Shown piece by piece: positions 8,995 to 19,426 of a DNA stretch of 64,000 nt. Positions within the stretch are counted from its first letter, which is position 1; each line of letters begins with the position of its first letter. Both the position numbers and the translations under genes were made by a program. The notes below the pieces were generated by a model that worked only from the letters and a program-made list of their open reading frames with translations, was not told where the DNA came from and did not search any database. Origin of the DNA: Neisseria yangbaofengii (GTDB lineage: Bacteria; Pseudomonadota; Gammaproteobacteria; Burkholderiales; Neisseriaceae); contig NZ_CP062976.1 in assembly GCF_014898075.1 (NCBI RefSeq), positions 124,001-188,000 on the forward strand, given 5' to 3'.

Positions 8995-9690
8995 ATGGGA
9001 CAAAAGATTAACCCTACAGGCTTTCGCCTGGCGGTAACTAAAGACTGGTCTTCTAAATGGTTTGCTAAAAGCAACGATTTTTCGACTGTATTGAAGCAAG
9101 ACATCGATGTACGCAACTACCTGCGCGCCCGTTTGGCTAACGCTTCTGTTGGTCGTGTTGTAATTGAGCGTCCTGCAAAATCAGCTCGTATCACCATTTA
9201 TTCTGCCCGTCCGGGTGTGGTAATCGGTAAAAAAGGCGAGGATATCGAGATTTTGAAACGTGACCTGCAAGCGCTGATGGGCGTGCCTGTTCATGTAAAT
9301 ATCGAAGAAATCCGCAAGCCTGAACTGGATGCGCAAATTATTGCCGACGGCATTGCGCAACAATTGGAAAAACGTGTTCAATTCCGCCGTGCAATGAAAC
9401 GCTCTATGCAAAATGCAATGCGTGCCGGTGCGAAAGGCATCAAAATTATGACTTCAGGCCGTCTGAATGGTGCGGATATTGCCCGTAGCGAATGGTATCG
9501 TGAAGGCCGTGTGCCTTTGCATACTCTGCGTGCAAACGTGGCTTATGCGACCAGTGAGGCACACACTACTTATGGTGTGTTGGGTCTGAAAGTTTGGGTT
9601 TACACTGAAGGCAATGACAAGTCTGCAGCTAAACCTGAGCAAGAGAAGAAACAAAGAAAGGCAGGTGGTCGTCATGCTGCAGCCAACTAG
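8995..9690 (+). CDS. rpsC: 30S ribosomal protein S3
   Basis: 231 residues. S3 is part of the mRNA entry channel and helicase. The KH domain is marked by [13 protein letters not shown] near residues 72-85, followed by the C-terminal S3 domain ([12 protein letters not shown]-like block, here [17 protein letters not shown]). The last 17 bases overlap the start of rplP, which decides the rplP start. Confidence 0.98.
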   Translation: MGQKINPTGFRLAVTKDWSSKWFAKSNDFSTVLKQDIDVRNYLRARLANASVGRVVIERPAKSARITIYSARPGVVIGKKGEDIEILKRDLQALMGVPVHVNIEEIRKPELDAQIIADGIAQQLEKRVQFRRAMKRSMQNAMRAGAKGIKIMTSGRLNGADIARSEWYREGRVPLHTLRANVAYATSEAHTTYGVLGLKVWVYTEGNDKSAAKPEQEKKQRKAGGRHAAAN

Positions 9691-10090
9691 ACTGAAATAC
9701 CGCAAACAGCACAAAGGCCGTAACACCGGTGTTGCCACCCGTGGCAATAAAGTCAGCTTCGGTGAATTTGGCTTGAAAGCTGTAGGTCGCGGTCGCTTGA
9801 CTGCACGTCAAATTGAGGCGGCACGTCGTACAATGACCCGTCACATCAAACGTGGTGGTCGTATTTGGATTCGTGTATTCCCTGATAAACCGATTACTGA
9901 AAAACCTATTCAAGTTCGTATGGGTGGCGGTAAAGGTAACGTTGAATACTACGTTGCTGAAATTAAACCGGGCAAAGTATTGTACGAGATGGACGGTGTG
10001 CCTGAGGCATTGGCTCGCGAAGCCTTTGAATTGGCTGCTGCCAAGTTGCCTATTCCTACAACCTTTGTAGTAAGACAGGTAGGTTTGTAA
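9674..10090 (+). CDS. rplP: 50S ribosomal protein L16
   Basis: 138 residues from the ATG at 9674 ([16 protein letters not shown]), the standard L16 start; an upstream in-frame extension to 9614 lies wholly inside rpsC and is rejected. L16 helps position aminoacyl-tRNA at the A site. The conserved [14 protein letters not shown] and RMGGGKG blocks are present. GGTGGT inside the rpsC end is the likely ribosome site. The stop overlaps the rpmC start by one base. Confidence 0.96.
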   Translation: MLQPTRLKYRKQHKGRNTGVATRGNKVSFGEFGLKAVGRGRLTARQIEAARRTMTRHIKRGGRIWIRVFPDKPITEKPIQVRMGGGKGNVEYYVAEIKPGKVLYEMDGVPEALAREAFELAAAKLPIPTTFVVRQVGL

Positions 10091-10281
10091 TGAAAGCAAA
10101 TGAATTAAAAGACAAATCTGTTGAGCAGTTGAATGCCGATTTGCTGGATTTGTTGAAGGCTCAGTTTGGTTTGCGGATGCAAAATGCGACTGGTCAATTG
10201 GGCAAACCGAGTGAATTAAAACGAGTTCGTCGCGATATCGCTCGTATTAAAACCATTTTAACTGAAAAAGGTGCTAAGTAA
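10090..10281 (+). CDS. rpmC: 50S ribosomal protein L29
   Basis: 63 residues. A small helical protein beside L23 at the tunnel exit. The family pattern [10 protein letters not shown]...[11 protein letters not shown] is complete. Translationally coupled at both ends: TAATG with rplP and TAATG with rpsQ. Confidence 0.97.
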   Translation: MKANELKDKSVEQLNADLLDLLKAQFGLRMQNATGQLGKPSELKRVRRDIARIKTILTEKGAK

Positions 10282-10544
10282 TGAGCGAAGCTAAAAATGT
10301 TCGTACTTTGCAAGGCAAAGTAGTCAGTGATAAAATGGATAAGACAGTTACTGTACTGGTTGAGCGTAAAGTGAAACACCCGTTATACGGTAAAATTATT
10401 CGTTTATCTACCAAAATCCATGCTCATGATGAGCAAAATCAATATGGCGTGGGTGATGTTGTAGTAATCGAAGAGTCGCGTCCATTGTCAAAAACTAAAT
10501 CTTGGATTGTAAAAGAATTGGTTGAGAAAGCGCGTACTGTTTAA
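10281..10544 (+). CDS. rpsQ: 30S ribosomal protein S17
   Basis: 87 residues. S17 is a primary 16S-binding OB-fold protein; the core [16 protein letters not shown] and the later [13 protein letters not shown] are present. It is the last gene of the S10 block; a 223-base gap separates it from rplN. Confidence 0.97.
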   Translation: MSEAKNVRTLQGKVVSDKMDKTVTVLVERKVKHPLYGKIIRLSTKIHAHDEQNQYGVGDVVVIEESRPLSKTKSWIVKELVEKARTV

Positions 10545-10767
10545 TTTTTGATACAGTAATGCACTAATAGGAAACGAAGTATTGCAGCAAATTCGATTTG
10601 CGTGTAAACTTCGTTTCTTATCTTTCAGTCTCTTTCTGAAAGTTTCTTCCCTTCGGGATCCAAGACTGGTTTACTGGAACCGTGATGGTTTCATTTAATA
10701 AGCAGCAATTCATGTTGCGAGTTATTTGAAAATGGTAAATTAAGTTGGTTAATTTAAAGGTAATAAC
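10545..10767 (+). promoter_or_regulatory. Structured gap between the S10 and spc operons
   Basis: No gene. It holds a two-tier hairpin: GAAACGAAGT (10571-10580) pairs with ACTTCGTTTC (10608-10617), and inside it GCAAAT (10587-10592) pairs with ATTTGC (10596-10601). A second hairpin CTTTCAG/CTGAAAG follows at 10622-10642. A+T-rich sequence before rplN may contain the spc promoter, but I see no convincing -35/-10 pair. Termination of S10 and a leader for spc are both possible. Confidence 0.5.
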
Positions 10768-11136
10768 ATGATTCAAATGCAGACCATCTTAGATGTGGCT
10801 GATAACTCTGGTGCACGTCGTGTGATGTGTATCAAAGTATTGGGCGGATCTAAGCGTCGCTACGCTTCGGTTGGCGATATTATTAAAGTTGCAGTAAAAG
10901 ATGCTGCGCCTCGTGGCCGTGTTAAAAAAGGTGATGTATACAATGCAGTCGTTGTTCGTACTGCTAAAGGCGTTCGTCGTCCAGATGGCGCGTTGATTAA
11001 GTTTGATAACAATGCAGCAGTATTGTTGAATAATAAGCTTGAGCCTCTAGGTACCCGTATTTTTGGTCCAGTTACTCGTGAATTACGGACTGAACGTTTC
11101 ATGAAAATTGTTTCATTGGCACCTGAAGTTTTATAA
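10768..11136 (+). CDS. rplN: 50S ribosomal protein L14
   Basis: 122 residues. L14 forms an intersubunit bridge with 16S RNA. The N-terminal [17 protein letters not shown] and the C-terminal RELR segment are typical. First gene of the spc block, preceded by AAAGG. Confidence 0.98.
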   Translation: MIQMQTILDVADNSGARRVMCIKVLGGSKRRYASVGDIIKVAVKDAAPRGRVKKGDVYNAVVVRTAKGVRRPDGALIKFDNNAAVLLNNKLEPLGTRIFGPVTRELRTERFMKIVSLAPEVL

Positions 11137-11148
11137 GGAAAAGAAGCG

Positions 11149-11472
11149 ATGAACAAAATTATTAAAGGCGATAAAGTAGTCATTATTGCTGGTAAGGATA
11201 AAGGTAAGCAAGGTCAAGTAGTTTGCATTTTGGGTGATAAAATTGTTGTTGAAGGTGTAAACGTAGTAAAACGTCACCAAAAATCAAACCCTATGCGCGG
11301 TGTTGAGGGTGGCATTATTGCTAAAGAAATGCCTTTGGCAATTTCAAATGTTGCGATTTTAAATCCAGAAACCAATAAAGCTGATCGTGTTGGTATTAAA
11401 TTGATTGAGAACGAAGGTAAAGTTAAGCGCGTTCGTTTCTTTAAATCTAATGGCTCTATCATCGGAGCATAA
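11149..11472 (+). CDS. rplX: 50S ribosomal protein L24
   Basis: 107 residues. L24 initiates assembly of the large subunit; the KOW motif (KGDKVVIIAGKDKGKQGQV) opens the protein. It lies 12 bases after rplN behind AAGGA. Codon use from here to rplO is more A+T rich than in the rplC-rpsC part. Confidence 0.97.
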   Translation: MNKIIKGDKVVIIAGKDKGKQGQVVCILGDKIVVEGVNVVKRHQKSNPMRGVEGGIIAKEMPLAISNVAILNPETNKADRVGIKLIENEGKVKRVRFFKSNGSIIGA

Positions 11473-11481
11473 GGAGATATC

Positions 11482-12021
11482 ATGGCTCGTTTGAGAGAGT
11501 ATTATAAAGATACGGTAGTTCCTGAATTGGTAAAACAGTTCGGTTATAAATCCATTATGGAAGTTCCTCGTATTGAGAAAATTACCTTGAATATGGGTGT
11601 TGGTGAGGCTATAGCTGATAAAAAAGTAATGGAACATGCTGTATCAGATTTGGAAAAAATTGCTGGCCAAAAACCAGTGGTAACTGTTGCACGCAAGTCT
11701 ATTGCGGGATTTAAAATTCGTGATAACTACCCTGTAGGTTGTAAAGTAACTTTACGTCGCGATCAAATGTTTGAATTCTTAGATCGTTTAGTTACTATTG
11801 CATTGCCTCGTGTACGTGACTTCCGTGGTGTGAATGGTAAGTCTTTTGATGGTCGTGGCAATTACAATATGGGTGTGCGTGAGCAAATCATTTTCCCGGA
11901 AATTGAATACGATAAAATTGATGCTTTGCGTGGTTTGAATATCACCATTACGACTACCGCCAAAACTGATGAAGAAGCGAAAGCTTTGTTATCTTTATTT
12001 AAATTTCCGTTCAAAGGTTAA
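11482..12021 (+). CDS. rplE: 50S ribosomal protein L5
   Basis: 179 residues. L5 binds 5S rRNA and contacts P-site tRNA. The family blocks [13 protein letters not shown] and [18 protein letters not shown] are present. In E. coli the S8 repressor binds the mRNA around this start; I could not demonstrate an equivalent fold here. Starts behind AAGGAG, 9 bases after rplX. Confidence 0.98.
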   Translation: MARLREYYKDTVVPELVKQFGYKSIMEVPRIEKITLNMGVGEAIADKKVMEHAVSDLEKIAGQKPVVTVARKSIAGFKIRDNYPVGCKVTLRRDQMFEFLDRLVTIALPRVRDFRGVNGKSFDGRGNYNMGVREQIIFPEIEYDKIDALRGLNITITTTAKTDEEAKALLSLFKFPFKG

Positions 12022-12023
12022 CC

Positions 12024-12329
12024 ATGGCTAAGAAAGCACTTATTAATCGCGAGCTGAAACGTCAAGCTTTAGCGAAAAAATATGCAGCTAAGCGTGAAGA
12101 GATTTTTGCTGTTATTAATGATTCGAATGCTACTGATGAAGAGCGTTTCGAGGCTCGTTTGAAATTCCAAGCAATTCCGCGAAATGCAGCGCCTGTGCGC
12201 CAACGCCGCCGTTGTGCGTTAACAGGTCGTCCTCGTGGCACTTTCCGTAAATTCGGTTTGGGTCGTATTAAAATCCGTGAAATCGCTATGCGTGGCGAAA
12301 TTCCGGGTGTTGTTAAAGCTAGCTGGTAA
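12024..12329 (+). CDS. rpsN: 30S ribosomal protein S14, zinc-free form
   Basis: 101 residues, the long form. Only one Cys is near the conserved [12 protein letters not shown] block, so the CxxC zinc ribbon of the short form is absent. Head protein of the small subunit. Two bases separate it from rplE. Confidence 0.97.
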   Translation: MAKKALINRELKRQALAKKYAAKREEIFAVINDSNATDEERFEARLKFQAIPRNAAPVRQRRRCALTGRPRGTFRKFGLGRIKIREIAMRGEIPGVVKASW

Positions 12330-12343
12330 TAGGAGTATTAATA

Positions 12344-12736
12344 ATGAGTATGCATGATCCTATTTCCGATATGTTGACTCGAATCCGCAATGCGCAACGT
12401 GCAAATAAAGCAGTTGTGGCAATGCCGTCTTCAAAATTAAAATGTGCAATTGCTAAAGTTTTGAAAGAAGAAGGTTACATTGAGGATTTTACGGTTTCTG
12501 CTGATGCAAAACCAGTATTGGAAATTCAACTGAAATACTATGCAGGTCGCCCTGTTATTGAGCAAATTAAACGTGTTTCACGTCCTGGTTTGCGTATTTA
12601 TAAAGCTTCTAGCGAGATTCCAAGTGTTATGAATGGCTTGGGTGTTGCTATTGTAAGTACTTCTAAGGGTGTAATGACTGACCGTAAAGCTCGTGCTGCA
12701 GGCGTGGGTGGTGAGTTGTTGTGCATCGTTGCCTAG
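12344..12736 (+). CDS. rpsH: 30S ribosomal protein S8
   Basis: 130 residues. S8 is a central-domain primary binder and, in E. coli, the repressor of the spc operon. The start [18 protein letters not shown] matches the family; the next ATG two codons later is also possible. The C-terminal [13 protein letters not shown] motif is intact. Start behind AGGAG. Confidence 0.97.
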   Translation: MSMHDPISDMLTRIRNAQRANKAVVAMPSSKLKCAIAKVLKEEGYIEDFTVSADAKPVLEIQLKYYAGRPVIEQIKRVSRPGLRIYKASSEIPSVMNGLGVAIVSTSKGVMTDRKARAAGVGGELLCIVA

Positions 12737-12749
12737 TGGAGAATTATAA

Positions 12750-13283
12750 ATGTCACGCGTAGCTAAAAATCCAGTGACTGTTCCTGCTGGTGTAGAAGTA
12801 AAATTCGGAACAGACGCATTGGTTGTTAAAGGCAAAAATGGCGAATTGTCATTTCCTTTGAATTCTGATGTCGTTATTAAATTAGAAGACGGTGTGTTAA
12901 CTTTTGCTGCGGCAAACAATACCAAGCAAGCAAATGCAATGTCTGGTACTGCCCGTGCGTTGGTTAATAACATGGTTAAAGGTGTTTCTGAAGGTTTTGA
13001 GAAAAAGCTTCAATTAATTGGTGTGGGTTATCGTGCTCAAGCTCAAGGCAAAACTTTGAACTTGTCTTTGGGTTTTTCTCATCCAATCGTTTACGAAATG
13101 CCTGAAGGTGTTTCTGTTCAAACTCCTAGTCAAACTGAAATCGTATTGACTGGTGCGAATAAACAGACTGTTGGTCAAGTTGCTGCTGAAATTCGCGCAT
13201 TCCGTTCTCCTGAGCCTTATAAAGGTAAAGGTGTGCGTTATGCAGGTGAAGTGGTGGTGATGAAAGAAGCCAAGAAAAAATAA
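12750..13283 (+). CDS. rplF: 50S ribosomal protein L6
   Basis: 177 residues with the two repeated L6 domains. L6 lies near the factor-binding site. The C-terminal signature [14 protein letters not shown] is present near residues 155-168. Lies 13 bases after rpsH. Confidence 0.98.
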   Translation: MSRVAKNPVTVPAGVEVKFGTDALVVKGKNGELSFPLNSDVVIKLEDGVLTFAAANNTKQANAMSGTARALVNNMVKGVSEGFEKKLQLIGVGYRAQAQGKTLNLSLGFSHPIVYEMPEGVSVQTPSQTEIVLTGANKQTVGQVAAEIRAFRSPEPYKGKGVRYAGEVVVMKEAKKK

Positions 13284-13296
13284 TTGAGGTTCACTA

Positions 13297-13650
13297 ATGA
13301 ATAAATATGCAACCCGACTCCGTCGTGCACGCAAAACCCGTGCCCGTATCGCGGACTTGAAAATGGTAAGATTATGTGTGTTCCGTACCAATAATCATAT
13401 TTATGCTCAAGTAATTAGTGCTGAAGGTGATAAAGTATTGGCTCAAGCCTCTACCTTGGAATCTGAAGTACGTAGTAGCTTAAAATCAGGCAGCAATGTT
13501 GAAGCGGCTGCATTGATTGGCAAACGTATTGCAGAAAAAGCAAAAGCAGCAGGTGTAGAGAAAGTTGCTTTTGACCGTTCTGGTTTCCAATATCACGGCC
13601 GTGTAAAAGCATTAGCTGAAGCTGCTCGTGAAAATGGTTTAAGCTTCTAA
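13297..13650 (+). CDS. rplR: 50S ribosomal protein L18
   Basis: 117 residues. L18 carries 5S rRNA into the large subunit with L5. A basic N-terminus ([12 protein letters not shown]) precedes the conserved core ending [22 protein letters not shown]. Lies 13 bases after rplF. Confidence 0.98.
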   Translation: MNKYATRLRRARKTRARIADLKMVRLCVFRTNNHIYAQVISAEGDKVLAQASTLESEVRSSLKSGSNVEAAALIGKRIAEKAKAAGVEKVAFDRSGFQYHGRVKALAEAARENGLSF

Positions 13651-13667
13651 TATTTGGAGTCTTTCAG

Positions 13668-14186
13668 ATGGCAAAACATGAAATTGAAGAACGCGGTGAC
13701 GGCTTAATCGAAAAAATGGTCGCCGTAAACCGTGTAACAAAAGTCGTTAAGGGCGGTCGTATTATGGCTTTCTCTGCGCTAACTGTAGTAGGTGATGGTG
13801 ATGGTCGCATCGGTATGGGCAAAGGTAAGTCTAAAGAAGTGCCTGTAGCCGTTCAAAAAGCAATGGATCAGGCTCGTCGCTCTATGATTAAAGTACCTTT
13901 GAAAAACGGTACGATTCATCATGAAGTAATTGGTCGTCATGGTGCTACCCGTGTATTTATGCAACCTGCAAAAGAAGGTAGTGGTGTAAAAGCCGGTGGT
14001 CCAATGCGTTTGGTATTTGATGCGATGGGCATCCATAACATCTCTGCTAAAGTACATGGTTCTACCAACCCTTACAACATTGTACGCGCTACATTAGACG
14101 GCTTATCAAAATTATATACTCCTGCTGATATTGCTGCTAAACGTGGTTTGACAGTAGAAGATATTTTAGGAGCTGGTTATGACTGA
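13668..14186 (+). CDS. rpsE: 30S ribosomal protein S5
   Basis: 172 residues. S5 takes part in decoding accuracy and mRNA unwinding. The N-terminal double-stranded-RNA-binding domain shows [18 protein letters not shown], the site of spectinomycin-resistance changes in other species. Its last 8 bases overlap rpmD. Confidence 0.98.
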   Translation: MAKHEIEERGDGLIEKMVAVNRVTKVVKGGRIMAFSALTVVGDGDGRIGMGKGKSKEVPVAVQKAMDQARRSMIKVPLKNGTIHHEVIGRHGATRVFMQPAKEGSGVKAGGPMRLVFDAMGIHNISAKVHGSTNPYNIVRATLDGLSKLYTPADIAAKRGLTVEDILGAGYD

Positions 14187-14364
14187 GCAGAAAAAAATCA
14201 AAGTTACTTTGGCTAAAAGCTTGATTGGTACTATTGAATCTCACCGTGCTTGTGCACGTGGCTTGGGTTTACGTCGTCGTGAGCATACCGTTGAGATTTT
14301 GGATACCCCTGAAAACCGTGGTATGATTAATAAAATCAGCTACTTGTTGAAAGTGGAGTCTTAA
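14179..14364 (+). CDS. rpmD: 50S ribosomal protein L30
   Basis: 61 residues, the short bacterial L30. Conserved [20 protein letters not shown] with the ferredoxin-like core. Overlaps rpsE by 8 bases, its ribosome site TTAGGAG lying inside rpsE. Confidence 0.97.
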   Translation: MTEQKKIKVTLAKSLIGTIESHRACARGLGLRRREHTVEILDTPENRGMINKISYLLKVES

Positions 14365-14367
14365 TAT

Positions 14368-14802
14368 ATGTTTTTGAATACTATCCGACCAGCTGAAGGT
14401 GCAACCTGTTCAGCACGTCGCGTTGGTCGTGGCATTGGTAGTGGTTTAGGTAAAACCGGTGGTCGTGGCCATAAAGGCCAAAAGAGTCGTTCTGGTGGCT
14501 TTCATAAAGTGGGCTTTGAAGGCGGTCAAATGCCATTGCAACGCCGTTTGCCTAAGCGTGGCTTCAAATCTTTAACTGCTTCATCAAATGCAGAAGTACG
14601 TTTAAGTGAGTTAGCCTTGGTTGCAGTATCAGAAATCGACTTGTTGGTATTGAAACAGGCAGGTCTGGTTCCTGCAAATGCTGCTAACGTAAAAGTAATT
14701 GCTTCTGGTGGAGTTTCAAAAGCCGTTACTTTAAAAGGCATTAAGGCAACTAAAGGCGCACGAGCAGCAATCGAAGCTGCTGGTGGTAAAGTTGAAGAAT
14801 AA
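14368..14802 (+). CDS. rplO: 50S ribosomal protein L15
   Basis: 144 residues. L15 is a late assembly protein; the Gly/Arg/Lys-rich N-terminus ([20 protein letters not shown]) is characteristic. Starts 3 bases after rpmD and is followed by secY, the standard order. Confidence 0.98.
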   Translation: MFLNTIRPAEGATCSARRVGRGIGSGLGKTGGRGHKGQKSRSGGFHKVGFEGGQMPLQRRLPKRGFKSLTASSNAEVRLSELALVAVSEIDLLVLKQAGLVPANAANVKVIASGGVSKAVTLKGIKATKGARAAIEAAGGKVEE

Positions 14803-14815
14803 GGCTTAAATTACA

Positions 14816-16126
14816 GTGGCTGGTCAACAATCTTCCTCAGGTTTATCTAAATTTGGAGACTTGAAAAAGCGTCTATTGTTCTTAATTGGGGCATTGGTCG
14901 TTTTCCGTATTGGTGCTCATATTCCAGTGCCGGGTGTAGATGCTGTTGCATTAGCTAAATTATACGAAAGCGCTGGAAACGGTATTTTGGGAATGTTAAA
15001 TATGTTCTCAGGAGGTTCGTTGGAGCGCTTTAGTATATTTGCAATCGGTATCATGCCGTATATTTCAGCTTCGATTATTGTGCAGCTTGCTTCTGAAATT
15101 CTGCCTTCCTTAAAGGCTTTGAAAAAAGAAGGCGAAGCTGGTCGTAAAATTATTACGAAATACACGCGGTATGGTACTGTGTTGCTGGCTATTCTGCAAA
15201 GTTTTGGTGTAGCAACCTTTGTTTTTCAACAAGGTATTGTCGTTGCAAATCAGTTAGAATTTTACATCTCAACAGTAGTATGTTTGGTTACCGGTACCAT
15301 GTTCTTGATGTGGTTGGGGGAGCAAATTACTGAAAGAGGTATTGGCAACGGTATTTCATTGATTATTACTGCAGGTATTGCCGCCGGTATTCCGGCCGGG
15401 CTCCTGCAGCTCTGGACATTAACCAATCAAGGTGCAATGAGTATGTTGATGGCAGTGTCTATTGTAATCGGTGCATTGTTGCTGATTTATATTGTGGTTT
15501 ATTTTGAAAGTGCGCAGCGTAAAATTCCTGTTCATTATGCCAAACGACAGTTTGGCCATGTGAGGCAAGGCCAAAATACGCACATGCCTTTCAAATTAAA
15601 TATGGCTGGGGTTATTCCGCCAATTTTTGCTTCCAGTATTATTTTGTTCCCTTCTACCTTACTAAGCTGGTTTGGGTCAAACAATACGGACAGTATGTTA
15701 CACAAAGTTGCTGCCATGCTCCAACATGGTCAACCGCTTTATATTCTGATATTTGCAGCAACGATTATTTTCTTCTGTTATTTTTATACGGCATTGGTAT
15801 TCAGCCCGAAAGAAATGGCCGAGAATTTGAAAAAGAGTGGGGCTTTTGTACCAGGTATTCGCCCAGGTGATCAAACCTCTAGATACTTAGAGAAGGTAGT
15901 ATTGCATTTAACCCTTTTTGGTGCTTTATACATTACCATCATCTGTTTGATTCCTGAATTCTTAACGACTGCATTAAATGTACCTTTCTATTTGGGTGGT
16001 ACTTCGCTATTAATTTTGGTTGTGGTAACGATGGATTTTAGTACACAAATTAACTCTTATCGTATGACCCAGCAATATGAAAGCCTAATGAATCGTCCCG
16101 ATATGAAATCATTATCACGTAAGTAA
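14816..16126 (+). CDS. secY: Protein translocase channel SecY
   Basis: 436 residues starting with GTG at 14816 ([20 protein letters not shown]). SecY is the membrane channel of the Sec pathway and works with SecE, SecG and SecA. Ten hydrophobic spans can be seen, the first at about 20-38; the plug-side motif HIPVPGVD follows it and the cytosolic loop [12 protein letters not shown] is present near 225-235. Cotranscribed with spc ribosomal genes as in most bacteria. Confidence 0.98.
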   Translation: MAGQQSSSGLSKFGDLKKRLLFLIGALVVFRIGAHIPVPGVDAVALAKLYESAGNGILGMLNMFSGGSLERFSIFAIGIMPYISASIIVQLASEILPSLKALKKEGEAGRKIITKYTRYGTVLLAILQSFGVATFVFQQGIVVANQLEFYISTVVCLVTGTMFLMWLGEQITERGIGNGISLIITAGIAAGIPAGLLQLWTLTNQGAMSMLMAVSIVIGALLLIYIVVYFESAQRKIPVHYAKRQFGHVRQGQNTHMPFKLNMAGVIPPIFASSIILFPSTLLSWFGSNNTDSMLHKVAAMLQHGQPLYILIFAATIIFFCYFYTALVFSPKEMAENLKKSGAFVPGIRPGDQTSRYLEKVVLHLTLFGALYITIICLIPEFLTTALNVPFYLGGTSLLILVVVTMDFSTQINSYRMTQQYESLMNRPDMKSLSRK

Positions 16127-16130
16127 GACT

Positions 16131-16349
16131 ATGGCTAAAGAAGATACCATACAAATGCAAGGCGAAATTCTTGAAACTTTGCCGAATGCAACATTCAAAG
16201 TTAAACTTGAGAATGACCATGTGGTTTTAGGTCATATTTCTGGAAAAATGCGGATGCACTACATTCGAATTTCTCCAGGAGATAAGGTAACCGTTGAATT
16301 GACGCCTTATGATTTAACCCGTGCTCGTATCGTATTCAGAGCAAGATAG
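16131..16349 (+). CDS. infA: Translation initiation factor IF-1
   Basis: 72 residues, a single S1-like OB fold that blocks the A site during initiation. Typical sequence [19 protein letters not shown] and [14 protein letters not shown]. Located 4 bases after secY and before rpmJ, a common arrangement outside the enteric bacteria. Confidence 0.98.
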   Translation: MAKEDTIQMQGEILETLPNATFKVKLENDHVVLGHISGKMRMHYIRISPGDKVTVELTPYDLTRARIVFRAR

Positions 16350-16368
16350 ACTGTATAAAGGAAAAAAA

Positions 16369-16482
16369 ATGCGTGTACAACCTTCTGTAAAGAAAATTTG
16401 CCGTAACTGCAAAATTATTCGTCGTAATCGCGTAGTTCGTGTGATTTGTACTGATCCACGTCACAAACAACGTCAAGGTTAA
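16369..16482 (+). CDS. rpmJ: 50S ribosomal protein L36
   Basis: 37 residues: [20 protein letters not shown] and so on to RQG. The zinc ribbon is complete (Cys 11, Cys 14, Cys 27, His 32), so this is the zinc-binding form. Preceded by AAAGGAAAA. Last gene of the spc block; a weak AAGAGA/TCTCTT hairpin follows its stop. Confidence 0.96.
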   Translation: MRVQPSVKKICRNCKIIRRNRVVRVICTDPRHKQRQG

Positions 16483-16511
16483 GAGAGTTTATTTCTCTTA
16501 ATTTGATTTTG

Positions 16512-16520
16512 TGGTATAGT
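16512..16520 (+). promoter_or_regulatory. Extended -10 promoter for the alpha operon
   Basis: TGGTATAGT at 16512-16520 lies 28 bases upstream of rpsM, at the usual spc/alpha boundary. No good -35 is present; the TGn extension would compensate. The same TGnTATAGTG form occurs before rplC. Confidence 0.45.
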
Positions 16521-16548
16521 GACACACTTTGCCCTAAAAGGAAAAAAT

Positions 16549-16911
16549 ATGGCTCGTATTGCAGGGGTAAATATCCCTAATAATGCCCATATCGTTATTG
16601 GCTTGCAAGCTATTTACGGTATTGGTGCGACTCGTGCTAAATTGATTTGCGAGGCTGCAAATATTGCTCCTACCGTAAAAGCAAAAGATTTGGACGAGGC
16701 TCAATTGGACGCCTTGCGTGAGCAAGTTGCTAAATATGAAGTTGAAGGTGACTTGCGTCGTGAGGTAACAATGAGCATTAAACGATTGATGGATATGGGT
16801 TGCTATCGCGGCTTCCGTCATCGTCGTGGCTTACCTTGTCGCGGTCAACGCACTCGCACAAATGCACGTACCCGTAAAGGTCCGCGCAAAGCGATTGCCG
16901 GTAAGAAATAA
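16549..16911 (+). CDS. rpsM: 30S ribosomal protein S13
   Basis: 120 residues from the ATG at 16549 ([12 protein letters not shown]) behind AAAAGGAAAA; an in-frame extension to 16519 would run into the promoter and is rejected. S13 lies in the head and contacts tRNA and S19. The basic C-terminus [17 protein letters not shown] is intact. Confidence 0.97.
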   Translation: MARIAGVNIPNNAHIVIGLQAIYGIGATRAKLICEAANIAPTVKAKDLDEAQLDALREQVAKYEVEGDLRREVTMSIKRLMDMGCYRGFRHRRGLPCRGQRTRTNARTRKGPRKAIAGKK

Positions 16912-16930
16912 TTTTTAAGGAAATTGATTA

Positions 16931-17326
16931 ATGGCTAAAGCAAACACAGCTTCGCGTGTACGTAAAAAAGTACGTAAAACCGTAAGCGAAGGTATTGTGC
17001 ATGTTCATGCATCTTTTAACAATACCATCATTACAATCACTGACCGTCAAGGCAATGCATTGTCTTGGGCTACCTCTGGCGGCGCTGGTTTTAAAGGTTC
17101 ACGTAAGAGTACACCATTTGCAGCTCAAGTAGCTGCAGAAGCAGCTGGTAAAGTTGCCCAAGAGTATGGCGTTAAAAATTTAGAGGTTCGCATTAAAGGC
17201 CCGGGCCCAGGTCGCGAATCTTCTGTACGTGCGCTCAATGCTCTTGGTTTCAAGATTACCAGCATTACTGACGTTACCCCGTTGCCTCATAACGGTTGCC
17301 GTCCACCTAAAAAACGTCGTATTTAA
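16931..17326 (+). CDS. rpsK: 30S ribosomal protein S11
   Basis: 131 residues. Platform protein near the 3' end of 16S RNA. Family signature [20 protein letters not shown] and C-terminus PPKKRRI are present. 19 bases after rpsM. Confidence 0.98.
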
Positions 17327-17345
17327 TATTGGAGTGATTTGAAAT

Positions 17346-17966
17346 ATGGCACGTTATATTGGCCCTAAATGTAAATTAGCACGCCGTGAAGGTACAGATC
17401 TGTTTTTGAAGAGTGCACGCCGCTCTTTAGAGTCAAAATGTAAAATGGATTCTGCACCAGGTCAACACGGTGCTAAAAAACCACGTTTATCAGACTACGG
17501 TCTGCAATTACGTGAAAAACAAAAAATCCGTCGTATTTACGGCGTATTAGAACGTCAATTCCGTCGTTATTTTGCAGAAGCTTCACGCCGTAAAGGTTCT
17601 ACCGGTGAGTTGTTGCTGCAATTATTGGAATCTCGTTTAGACAATGTTGTATATCGCATGGGCTTCGGTTCTACCCGTGCAGAAGCCCGTCAATTGGTTT
17701 CTCACAAAGCGATTACCGTTAACGGACAAGTTGTGAATATCCCTTCTTTTCAAGTTAAAGCCGGTGATGTTGTAGCTATCCGCGAGAAAGCTAAAAAACA
17801 AGTACGTATCCAAGAAGCTTTGAGCTTGGCAATTCAAATTGGTTTGCCTAGCTGGGTTTCAGTTGATGCAGATAAATTGGAAGGTGTATTCAAAAATATG
17901 CCGGATCGCTCAGAATTAACTGGCGATATTAATGAACAGCTGGTGGTAGAGTTCTACTCTAAATAA
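17346..17966 (+). CDS. rpsD: 30S ribosomal protein S4
   Basis: 206 residues. S4 starts assembly of the small subunit and, in E. coli, represses the alpha operon. The N-terminal [16 protein letters not shown] and the S4 RNA-binding domain ([25 protein letters not shown]) are present. Its distance to rpoA is 25 bases. Confidence 0.98.
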   Translation: MARYIGPKCKLARREGTDLFLKSARRSLESKCKMDSAPGQHGAKKPRLSDYGLQLREKQKIRRIYGVLERQFRRYFAEASRRKGSTGELLLQLLESRLDNVVYRMGFGSTRAEARQLVSHKAITVNGQVVNIPSFQVKAGDVVAIREKAKKQVRIQEALSLAIQIGLPSWVSVDADKLEGVFKNMPDRSELTGDINEQLVVEFYSK

Positions 17967-17991
17967 TGCTAGCTCAGTGAGGGACAGTTAA

Positions 17992-18978
17992 ATGCAAAAT
18001 AGCACAACCGAATTTTTGAAACCTCGTCAAATTGATGTAGATACTTTGTCTGCTACACGTGCAAAAGTTTCAATGCAGCCGTTTGAACGTGGTTTTGGTC
18101 ACACTTTAGGTAATGCTTTGCGTCGTATCTTACTGTCATCCATGAATGGTTTTGCACCGACTGAAGTAGCTATTACCGGTGTGTTGCATGAATATTCTAC
18201 CGTTGACGGTGTTCAAGAAGATGTCGTAGACATTTTGTTGAACATCAAAGGTATCGTATTTAAGTTGCACAGTCGTAGCCAAGTTCAGTTGACTTTGAAA
18301 AAATCAGGTGCCGGTGCAGTTGTTGCTGGGGACATTGAATTGCCACATGATGTGGAAATTTTAAATCCTGAACACGTGATTTGCCACTTGTCCAATAACG
18401 GCCAAGTTGAAATGGAAATCAAAGTTGAGCAAGGCCGTGGTTATCAATCCGTTTCAGGGCGTCGTGTTGTACGCGATGAAAGCAAACAGATTGGTGCGAT
18501 TCAGTTGGATGCGAGTTTTTCGCCCATCAGCCGTGTTAGCTTTGAAGTTGAACCTGCACGCGTAGAGCAACGTACCGACTTGGATAAATTGGTTTTGGAT
18601 ATTGAAACCGATGGTTCTATTGAGCCGGAAGAAGCCGTACGCAGTGCCGCACGTATTTTAATTGACCAAATGTCTATCTTTGCTGATTTGCAAGGTACAT
18701 CGGTTGAAGAGGTTGAAGAAAAAGCACCTCCAATCGATCCTATCTTGTTACGTCCGGTGGATGATTTGGAATTAACTGTACGTTCAGCTAATTGTCTGAA
18801 AGCTGAAGATATTTATTATATTGGCGATTTGATTCAACGTACTGAAACCGAGCTTCTCAAAACTCCCAATTTGGGCCGTAAATCTTTGAATGAAATCAAA
18901 GAAGTGTTAGCCTCTAAAGGCCTGACATTAGGTTCAAAATTAGAAGCTTGGCCGCCTGTAGGCTTAGAAAAGCCGTAA
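17992..18978 (+). CDS. rpoA: RNA polymerase alpha subunit
   Basis: 328 residues. The N-terminal domain used for dimerisation and core assembly shows [18 protein letters not shown] near 35-52. The C-terminal domain, which contacts UP elements and activators, has [11 protein letters not shown] near 265-275 followed by the helix-hairpin-helix [13 protein letters not shown]. Placed between rpsD and rplQ as usual. Confidence 0.99.
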   Translation: MQNSTTEFLKPRQIDVDTLSATRAKVSMQPFERGFGHTLGNALRRILLSSMNGFAPTEVAITGVLHEYSTVDGVQEDVVDILLNIKGIVFKLHSRSQVQLTLKKSGAGAVVAGDIELPHDVEILNPEHVICHLSNNGQVEMEIKVEQGRGYQSVSGRRVVRDESKQIGAIQLDASFSPISRVSFEVEPARVEQRTDLDKLVLDIETDGSIEPEEAVRSAARILIDQMSIFADLQGTSVEEVEEKAPPIDPILLRPVDDLELTVRSANCLKAEDIYYIGDLIQRTETELLKTPNLGRKSLNEIKEVLASKGLTLGSKLEAWPPVGLEKP

Positions 18979-19002
18979 GTTTGAAGATTAAAGGATAATG
19001 AC

Positions 19003-19368
19003 ATGCGTCATCGTAATGGTAACCGCAAATTAAACCGTACCAGCAGCCACCGCGCTGCGATGCTGCGCAATATGGCAAATTCTTTGTTGACTCACGAAAC
19101 TATCGTGACCACTTTGCCTAAGGCAAAAGAATTGCGCCGCGTGGTAGAGCCCTTGATTACTTTGGGTAAAAAACCTTCTTTGGCAAACCGTCGTTTGGCA
19201 TTTGACCGTACTCGTGATCGCGATGTAGTGGTTAAATTGTTTGACGAATTGGGTTCACGTTTTGCTGCTCGCAACGGCGGCTATGTTCGTGTACTGAAAT
19301 ACGGTTTCCGTAAAGGTGACAATGCGCCTTTGGCGTTGGTAGAATTGGTTGATAAAGCAGCTGAATAA
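19003..19368 (+). CDS. rplQ: 50S ribosomal protein L17
   Basis: 121 residues. Tunnel-exit-region protein; [20 protein letters not shown] at the start is typical. Last gene of the alpha operon, directly followed by a strong terminator. Confidence 0.98.
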   Translation: MRHRNGNRKLNRTSSHRAAMLRNMANSLLTHETIVTTLPKAKELRRVVEPLITLGKKPSLANRRLAFDRTRDRDVVVKLFDELGSRFAARNGGYVRVLKYGFRKGDNAPLALVELVDKAAE

Positions 19369-19375
19369 TCAATTT

Positions 19376-19425
19376 AAAATTAAACACACCATCTATTTAT
19401 TTAAATAGATGGTGTGTTTAATTTT
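19376..19425 (+). terminator. Strong terminator of the alpha operon
   Basis: A perfect 24-bp inverted repeat (19376-19399 with 19402-19425, two-base loop) with A-rich and T-rich flanks, so it can work in both directions. The IS1595 target duplication (19419-19426) lies in its right arm. Confidence 0.9.
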
Positions 19426-19426
19426 A

